Part shown: positions 59,435 through 64,000 of the stretch, one piece after another
Layout of the letters: each line of letters begins with the position of its first letter
Position numbering within the stretch: the first letter of the stretch is position 1
Assembly (NCBI GenBank): GCA_040765295.1
Contig: JAXGSB010000001.1
Span: forward strand, 1,116,001 to 1,180,000
DNA from: Scatomorpha sp040765295
GTDB taxonomy: Bacteria > Bacillota > Clostridia > Oscillospirales > Oscillospiraceae
Reading direction: 5' to 3'
Length of the DNA: 64,000 nt
Program-made: the position numbers and the translations under genes
The notes under the pieces: generated by a model
Database searches by the model: none
Told to the model about the DNA's origin: nothing
The model's input: only the letters and a program-made list of their open reading frames with translations

Positions 59435-60272
59435 AGACTTTATATTTATCCCATACATGCTCCAAAGTTTCAAAAGCTTTGGAAGTTTTTTCAGGACATC
59501 TCGAGCCGACAGCAACAACCAGCGCATTTATTAAACTCAAAGGCGCAACCAATGAGTCTAAAAAAGAGGCCATCTCGCTTCTTGCAAAAAGCGAAAGTTC
59601 AGCGACTTCATAAAGCGGCGACGCATTGCAGTCGGTTATAGCAAGAATTTTGGCGCCCTTAGATTTTGCATACTCCATTGCGCTTCTGGCAACGGCGGAA
59701 TATCTCGGAAAACTTATACCAATAAAAAGATCTTTTTCACCTATGTGGAAAAGCTGCTCATAAACAGTTGCAGCCTCATTTTCGTGGATTATACGGACAT
59801 TCGGCCGAAGATAGTTTAAATAAAATCCCAAGATATCCGCCAAAAAACTTGATGTTCGCATACCCGAAATATATACGCTGTCTGCTTCAATTATGCTGTC
59901 GACAAAAGTTTTAAAACTCTCACCGTCTATCTCATCTAAAGTTGTTCCAAGTCTTTCGATATCATTTCCCAAAACATAGTTCAATATTTCTTTTTCCGAG
60001 CTAAGTGAGGCTGCTGCGTTTATTCTTTGTACAGCTGTAAGTTTAATCCTCTGAGCTTCGCCTAAAGCCCTCTTTAGCTCAGGATAGCCTTTATACCCCA
60101 ACTCTGTTGCATATCTGACAACGGTAGAACTGCTGACCCCCACAGCCTCGGCTATTTTTTCAGCAGTCATTGAAGCTGTGTTGTCAAAATTATTCAATAT
60201 GTAATTTGATATTTTTCTCTGTGACTTTGTATGCCCTGACGCATATTTGGAGATTCGTTCCAAAACATCCAT
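59421..60272 (-). CDS. MurR/RpiR-family transcriptional regulator
   Basis: The 283-residue protein has an N-terminal helix-turn-helix (MTAEKIAEAVGVSSSTVVRYATELGYKG split over residues 35-62) and a C-terminal SIS sugar-phosphate-binding domain (VYISGMRTSSFLADIL, FIGISFPRYSAVARSAMEYAKSKGAKILAITD). The ligand and targets are unknown; no sugar genes adjoin, so it may act elsewhere. Confidence 0.9.
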   Translation of the reverse strand: MDVLERISKYASGHTKSQRKISNYILNNFDNTASMTAEKIAEAVGVSSSTVVRYATELGYKGYPELKRALGEAQRIKLTAVQRINAAASLSSEKEILNYVLGNDIERLGTTLDEIDGESFKTFVDSIIEADSVYISGMRTSSFLADILGFYLNYLRPNVRIIHENEAATVYEQLFHIGEKDLFIGISFPRYSAVARSAMEYAKSKGAKILAITDCNASPLYEVAELSLFARSEMASFLDSLVAPLSLINALVVAVGSRCPEKTSKAFETLEHVWDKYKVYEKK

Positions 60273-60295
60273 ATCTTTTTCCTCAAAAACAAGTG

Positions 60296-61027
60296 CTATA
60301 AAGAGTCTAAATATCCCATTTCAGTTTTATTTAAAAAACGCCAGCTCCCCTGCTGCAGCTTTCCAAGTTTTATCTCTCCTACCTGTATTCTCCTAAGATT
60401 TTTAAGTTCCAAGCCGGCCGATGTACACATTCTGCGAATCTGTCGATTCTTTCCTTCGCCAATTGTCACGTGCAAAATATGCTCTCCGTCTTTGGATGAT
60501 ATAAGCTGAACCTCTGCGGGCCTTATATATTCCTCCCCAAGCTCCCTCATTTTCTCTAATCTCTCTATTGCTTTTTCTATATCATCCGAAAAAACAGAAA
60601 GCTTATATGTTTTTTTTACTTCGTGCCTCGGATGTATGAGCTTATTTGCAAGTTCTCCGTCATTTGTCATAATTAGTAAGCCCTCAGAATCCATGTCTAG
60701 CCTTCCAACCGGAAAAACACGCTGGCCAAAATCTTTTAAGAGATCTAAAACAGTCTTTCTCCCTCGTTCATCGGAAAGTGTGCAGACATATCCTTTGGGC
60801 TTGTTGAGCATAAGATAAACAGGCTTTGGTTTAATATCTAAGAAGAGTCCATCGACAACAACCCTGTCAACTTCCGGATCGGCTGACATTCCTATTGTGG
60901 CAATCTCACCATTTATTAGTACCCTGCCGTCACGAATCAGTTCCTCGGCTTTTCTTCGTGACATAAGTCCATATTCAGAAATCAGTTTTTGAAGCCTTTT
61001 TTTCACGTGTTTGAAATTCTGCTTCAA
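60296..61027 (-). CDS. rluB: RluB-type 23S rRNA pseudouridine synthase
   Basis: The 243-residue protein has an N-terminal S4 RNA-binding domain (RLQKLISEYGLMSRRKAEELI) and the pseudouridine synthase core with the catalytic Asp in VGRLDMDSEGLLIMTNDG, plus GKNRQIRRMC. The RluB/RsuA/RluE subgroups are hard to separate by eye; place beside scpB favours RluB. TTG 61027 overlaps the ytfJ stop (TTGA). Confidence 0.92.
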   Translation of the reverse strand: MKQNFKHVKKRLQKLISEYGLMSRRKAEELIRDGRVLINGEIATIGMSADPEVDRVVVDGLFLDIKPKPVYLMLNKPKGYVCTLSDERGRKTVLDLLKDFGQRVFPVGRLDMDSEGLLIMTNDGELANKLIHPRHEVKKTYKLSVFSDDIEKAIERLEKMRELGEEYIRPAEVQLISSKDGEHILHVTIGEGKNRQIRRMCTSAGLELKNLRRIQVGEIKLGKLQQGSWRFLNKTEMGYLDSL

Positions 61028-61404
61028 TCTTCCTTTGCCTTACTTTTTTTCTCGTCAATCTTGTCCAAAATTATAGGAACCATGTCTATTACTCTTTCAA
61101 GCACGCCGGACGGAGGCGGCTGTATACCAATAGCTCTGACAAGTCCGTCTTTTATAACAAGGAAGCAGATTGGCTCAATTTTAACCCCTGCTCCATTTGC
61201 AGCTGAAAGGCTGTCCTTTCCCTTGCTTGCACTGGCGCCGGCCGTTCCAAAACCAAACGAAACTTTAGAAACCGGAATTAAAGTCATTCCGTCAGGCCCT
61301 TCAATCGGCTCTCCGACAATAGTGTTGACATCCACCATTTCCTTGATTTTACTAAGGCTGACCTTCACAAAATCGCTCATCGAGTTATTACTTAGTTGAT
61401 CCAT
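61024..61404 (-). CDS. ytfJ: YtfJ/GerW-family spore protein
   Basis: The 126-residue protein has IKEMVDVNTIVGEPIEGPDG, LIPVSKVSFGFGTAGAS and GAGVKIEPICFLVI, the GerW/YtfJ signature. In Bacillus it is a forespore-expressed protein involved in germination, so its presence suggests a sporulating lineage. It overlaps the DUF2953 gene by 17 nt, a conserved pairing. Confidence 0.93.
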   Translation of the reverse strand: MDQLSNNSMSDFVKVSLSKIKEMVDVNTIVGEPIEGPDGMTLIPVSKVSFGFGTAGASASKGKDSLSAANGAGVKIEPICFLVIKDGLVRAIGIQPPPSGVLERVIDMVPIILDKIDEKKSKAKED

Positions 61405-62125
61405 AGTTAATTATCCCTTCATTATTTATATTTTCTTTATTTTTATATGCTTTACGGATTTTCAGAAATCCGAATCCTGCTGCAATTAAAACGGCCAAAA
61501 TACGAATCAGATTTATTGTAATAACAATGTCTAAATCTACAATTGGCTCGCTTGCCTCAAAATCCATCCCTGTTTCAATGTCCACTGAGCAAAGTACGCA
61601 CGTTTTTTTTGAAAAAGCTTTTAGAGCTTCGAGTATCATGCCGGCTAATTTAAAATACATCACCGTCTCATAAGGGTCATTTGATGCGGAAATAAAATGT
61701 AGTTTAAACTTATTCACAATGAGCTTTTGCTTGAATTTCCCCAATGTATCCAATGCAAGAAAAAGCAAATCTATTATTTCATTTAGCTCAAAGGCAGGTT
61801 TTTGCTTTGATTTCTTTACAGCTTCTTTTGCCTCATCGCTTAATTCTTCGTTTTGATTTTTATAGATGTCCGGTTTTTTCTCTGCACTTAACGTTTCGGC
61901 TTTGTCAGGCTCTTTTTTAGCAACTGATTCTTTCTTCTTTTTTGTCTTGCTTCTTTTTTCTTTTTCAGCATCCTCTTCTTTGTCATCACTCGAAATAAGC
62001 TTAATGTCAAAAAAAAGAACTCTTGCAGCCATTAAATAAGAATCTCTACTGTATTGCCCATGTATTCCGACCGGAGTAAGTAAAATGAGCAAAAGTAAAA
62101 TTAATAATATATAAAGCACTATCAA
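61388..62125 (-). CDS. DUF2953 membrane protein (YtfI-like)
   Basis: A 245-residue protein with an N-terminal hydrophobic segment (MIVLYILLILLLLILLTP), a Lys/Glu-rich low-complexity region (about 60-115), and a C-terminal segment near residues 205-225. The sequence LHFISASNDPYETVMYFKLAG resembles DUF2953 proteins found before ytfJ. Function is unknown; sporulation is inferred from context only. Confidence 0.85.
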   Translation of the reverse strand: MIVLYILLILLLLILLTPVGIHGQYSRDSYLMAARVLFFDIKLISSDDKEEDAEKEKRSKTKKKKESVAKKEPDKAETLSAEKKPDIYKNQNEELSDEAKEAVKKSKQKPAFELNEIIDLLFLALDTLGKFKQKLIVNKFKLHFISASNDPYETVMYFKLAGMILEALKAFSKKTCVLCSVDIETGMDFEASEPIVDLDIVITINLIRILAVLIAAGFGFLKIRKAYKNKENINNEGIINYGSTK

Positions 62126-62158
62126 TCCCTCATCACCTCCTCAGCTGCTTTCATCTTC

Positions 62159-62761
62159 TTAAATGTTCATACTAAGCTGTTCCGCAGGCTCCTCAATAGC
62201 TGAAATCTTTTCTTTAAGATCTTCTAGACTCTCGGAAGCTGTTATATCTGCAAGACCAGGAAGCTCATTAAGGTTTTCCATACCCATTACTCTGAGAAAA
62301 TTTTCGCCGGTTTTATAAAGACGAGGGCGTCCCGGAGCATCCAGATGCCCGGCAATTTCTATTAATCCTTTCTCAAGCAGAGAAGATACGGTATACGAAC
62401 TGTCTACGCCTCTTACATCATCTATCTGAGCCCTCGTAAGGGGCTGAAGATAAGCTACAACGGCAAGAGCCTCAAGTGCAGCTCGGCTAAGTTTTAGCCC
62501 TTTACGTTCTTCTTTTGCCAAGGCAACATAGTCCGAAAAGTCTTCCGATGAACAAAGCTGTAAGGAATCCTCCATTCTTACAAGCTTTATACCGCGATTG
62601 TTTTCTTCATAATATTGCTTGAGATTATATGCGCTACTAACTATCTCATCCTCACTAACAGTAAGTATGAGTGATATCTTGGCTATAGGCAACGGCTCCC
62701 CACAAGCAAAGAGCATGGCTTCTATTGCATTTTCAATATTCATCTTATCTGTTTCCGGCAT
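62159..62761 (-). CDS. scpB: Segregation and condensation protein B
   Basis: Winged-helix subunit of the SMC-ScpAB condensin. The 200-residue protein has IEAMLFACGEPLPIAKIS, ALEALAVVAYLQPLTRAQIDDVRGVDSS and GRPRLYKTGENFLRVMG. ATG 62761 is used; ATG 62743 is in frame and also plausible. It follows scpA by 15 bp. Confidence 0.95.
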   Translation of the reverse strand: MPETDKMNIENAIEAMLFACGEPLPIAKISLILTVSEDEIVSSAYNLKQYYEENNRGIKLVRMEDSLQLCSSEDFSDYVALAKEERKGLKLSRAALEALAVVAYLQPLTRAQIDDVRGVDSSYTVSSLLEKGLIEIAGHLDAPGRPRLYKTGENFLRVMGMENLNELPGLADITASESLEDLKEKISAIEEPAEQLSMNI

Positions 62762-62776
62762 TGTTTGAAATCTCTT

Positions 62777-63535
62777 TCAATTATTATTTATAGCTATTAA
62801 ATACAGCTCTTCTTCAATACTGTAAAGTCTGAGTCTCCCCTCAGCACTTAATTCTAAAACTGCTAAAAATGTCGCCACCACCTCTGAAACACTTTTTGCT
62901 CCGTAATATATATCTCGAAGTAAAACTTCCTCTCCATCATTAAAAAGGCGCATTATCTCTGTGATTTTTTGCTTCACCCCGTACACTATCCTTGTCGGAG
63001 CGATTCTATTTCGTTCATCTTTTATGATGATTTGCTCAGGGCGTTCAGTAATTAATTTATAGATTGAAAAAAGCAGTTCATTCTTGTCTATCCTAAGATT
63101 ATCTAAACTCCTGTTTTTCGGATTAAGCTCTACTTCCCTTGTATATAAATTCCTACCGCTCTCGCAACGAGTGTCGAAAAAATCCAGCTTCGTTTGAATT
63201 TCTTCAAGCATCAGCTTGTTTTTTTGCTTTTCAAGAGTAGCAATAAGCTCTTCCAGCTCACTTATTTCCTCTTCACTTACAAGCAATGACTTGGATTTGA
63301 GATAAACAAGATATGAAGCCATCTGTACAAACTCGCTCTTAATCTCTAAGCCTTCCTTGACTTGCTCATCTAAATGTTTCAAATACTGTTTGCATATCTC
63401 AGAAATTTCAATATTATGAATCTCTATTTTATTTTTACTGAGGAGCATTAATATCAAGGTGAGCGGACCTTCAAATTTCTCCTTGTCCTCACCGAGAACA
63501 TTTAAGCCGTTAAGTTGAAAATTAATCTCTTCCAT
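62777..63535 (-). CDS. scpA: Segregation and condensation protein A
   Basis: Kleisin subunit of condensin. The 252-residue protein begins with FEGPLTLILMLLSKNKIEIHNIEI, the SMC-binding N-domain, has EFVQMASYLVYLKSKSLL, a central acidic coil, and a C-terminal winged helix (VVATFLAVLELSAEGRL). ATG 63535 follows a poor site (TAAA AT-rich). Confidence 0.95.
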   Translation of the reverse strand: MEEINFQLNGLNVLGEDKEKFEGPLTLILMLLSKNKIEIHNIEISEICKQYLKHLDEQVKEGLEIKSEFVQMASYLVYLKSKSLLVSEEEISELEELIATLEKQKNKLMLEEIQTKLDFFDTRCESGRNLYTREVELNPKNRSLDNLRIDKNELLFSIYKLITERPEQIIIKDERNRIAPTRIVYGVKQKITEIMRLFNDGEEVLLRDIYYGAKSVSEVVATFLAVLELSAEGRLRLYSIEEELYLIAINNN

Positions 63536-63548
63536 TTTATCACATAAA

Positions 63549-64000
63549 TCAGAAAATATTTATAGAAACAAAAAACTTATATAAAACAAAGGTAAAAAAA
63601 GTGTAGATCTTCGTTGCTAAATTGCCGATAAGATTGACTCCCAATTTCTTTAAAAGATAAATAATGAGCAAAAGTGCGAAAATACCGTATTTCTCAAACC
63701 TAAGAATTTTATAGTAAATCCTATCCGGCAGAACAGAAAAGAGTATCTTTGAACCATCTAATGGCGGAAACGGAAAGAGGTTAAATATGCCAAACGCTAT
63801 ACTCAAATATACTGTTGCCGATAAGATTCGGAGCAACAAATAATGGCGGCTGAGATTTGGAACAGTGATTTCAAAAATAAAAAGAATAAGGAGTACTGCA
63901 AACGCTAAAATGAAGTTTGAAAACGGACCTGCAAACGCAGTAACAGCCATTCCAAACTTCGGGTTTTTGAATTTATCACTCCTGATAGGCACGGGTTTCG
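63549..64000 (-). CDS. Site-2 protease family membrane protein (N-terminal part outside window)
   Basis: Metalloprotease of the YwhC/M50B type, which cuts within membranes. The frame runs off the window at 64000; about 150 residues remain. The C-terminal part shows KPVPIRSDKFKNPKFGMAV, AFAGPFSNFILAF, and the second metal motif in FPFPPLDGSKILF, between membrane helices. The HExxH motif should lie beyond the edge. The codon at 63992 is not the start because the homology continues upstream. It precedes scpA by 13 bp. Confidence 0.9.
   Translation of the reverse strand, partial: KPVPIRSDKFKNPKFGMAVTAFAGPFSNFILAFAVLLILFIFEITVPNLSRHYLLLRILSATVYLSIAFGIFNLFPFPPLDGSKILFSVLPDRIYYKILRFEKYGIFALLLIIYLLKKLGVNLIGNLATKIYTFFTFVLYKFFVSINIF

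Noticed and set aside
1..64000. tRNA genes, rRNA genes, CRISPR arrays, prophage
   Set aside because: No cloverleaf, rRNA signature, regular repeat-spacer array or phage structural gene was recognised by reading; a tRNAscan or CRISPR search was not possible here.

Overview
The window looks like chromosomal core DNA of an anaerobic, low-to-mid GC, spore-lineage Firmicute (class Clostridia). The evidence is the gene content and order: a dcw tail (murG-ftsQ-ftsZ), a large-type SRP RNA next to dnaX and ybaB, remA-gmk-rpoZ-priA-def-fmt-rsmB-rlmN-prpC-prkC-rsgA, an IspH/ribosomal-S1 fusion, an IspD-IspF fusion, a pyrophosphate-type phosphofructokinase, rubrerythrin, and the spore-associated ytfJ. 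Most genes carry strong GGAGG-type ribosome binding sites and many have SigA-like promoters with 17-bp spacers. No tRNA, rRNA, prophage or CRISPR array was seen, and I cannot name the species.

Layout. 1-3.1 kb: cell-division genes, murG cut by the window edge. 3.2-6 kb: small single genes (a CapA-like protein with degenerate motifs, rubrerythrin, an HD hydrolase). 5.9-8.2 kb, minus: SRP RNA-dnaX-ybaB. 8.3-14.7 kb, plus: radA, a tyrosine recombinase, an MBOAT acyltransferase with a DHHW partner, and an aminotransferase. 14.78-15.15 kb: an internally deleted IS200-type element. 15.2-18.1 kb, minus: fba followed by a P-type-ATPase-like protein that has lost its catalytic motifs. 18.2-25.5 kb: pfp (plus) facing a minus-strand lower-glycolysis operon trmL-pgk-tpiA-gpmI-eno followed by a HAD phosphatase. 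25.7-27.1 kb: an FMN dehydrogenase with a cysteine-rich N-terminus, and secG. 27.1-31 kb, minus: rpe-recR-RNase J-ArsC-like-YwlG. 31.1-33.1 kb, plus: an XpaC/TelA pair. 33.1-37.7 kb, minus: murD, a methionine gamma-lyase-like enzyme and ligA. 37.8-38.1 kb: RNase P RNA on the plus strand, against its neighbours. 38.2-52.7 kb, minus: one long run of closely packed or overlapping genes from cdaA to yebC. 52.8-54.5 kb: carD and ispDF. 54.7-64 kb, minus: a second long run from a site-2 protease (cut) through scpA, scpB, DUF2953, ytfJ, rluB, an RpiR regulator, an HI0933 flavoprotein, cmk and plsC to ispH-S1.

How the genes work together. Glycolysis is covered from fructose-6-phosphate to phosphoenolpyruvate except glucose-6-phosphate isomerase upstream and glyceraldehyde-3-phosphate dehydrogenase, which is not here; the PPi-dependent PFK fits an energy-thrifty anaerobe. 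The cdaA run joins c-di-AMP synthesis, nucleotide supply, RNA and protein modification, and the PrkC/PrpC phosphorylation switch.

The most interesting item is the P-type ATPase homologue at 15187-17151. It is a full-length open frame with the family fold, but the DKTGT, TGES, membrane CPC and GDGxND motifs are all replaced. Second is the IS200-derived element, which retains both end hairpins, an RBS-masking hairpin and the two ends of tnpA around a clean deletion. A CapA-family protein with altered metal-binding motifs, interlocked fba/pfp promoters, and a carD promoter whose -35 lies in the upstream operon's terminator are smaller finds.
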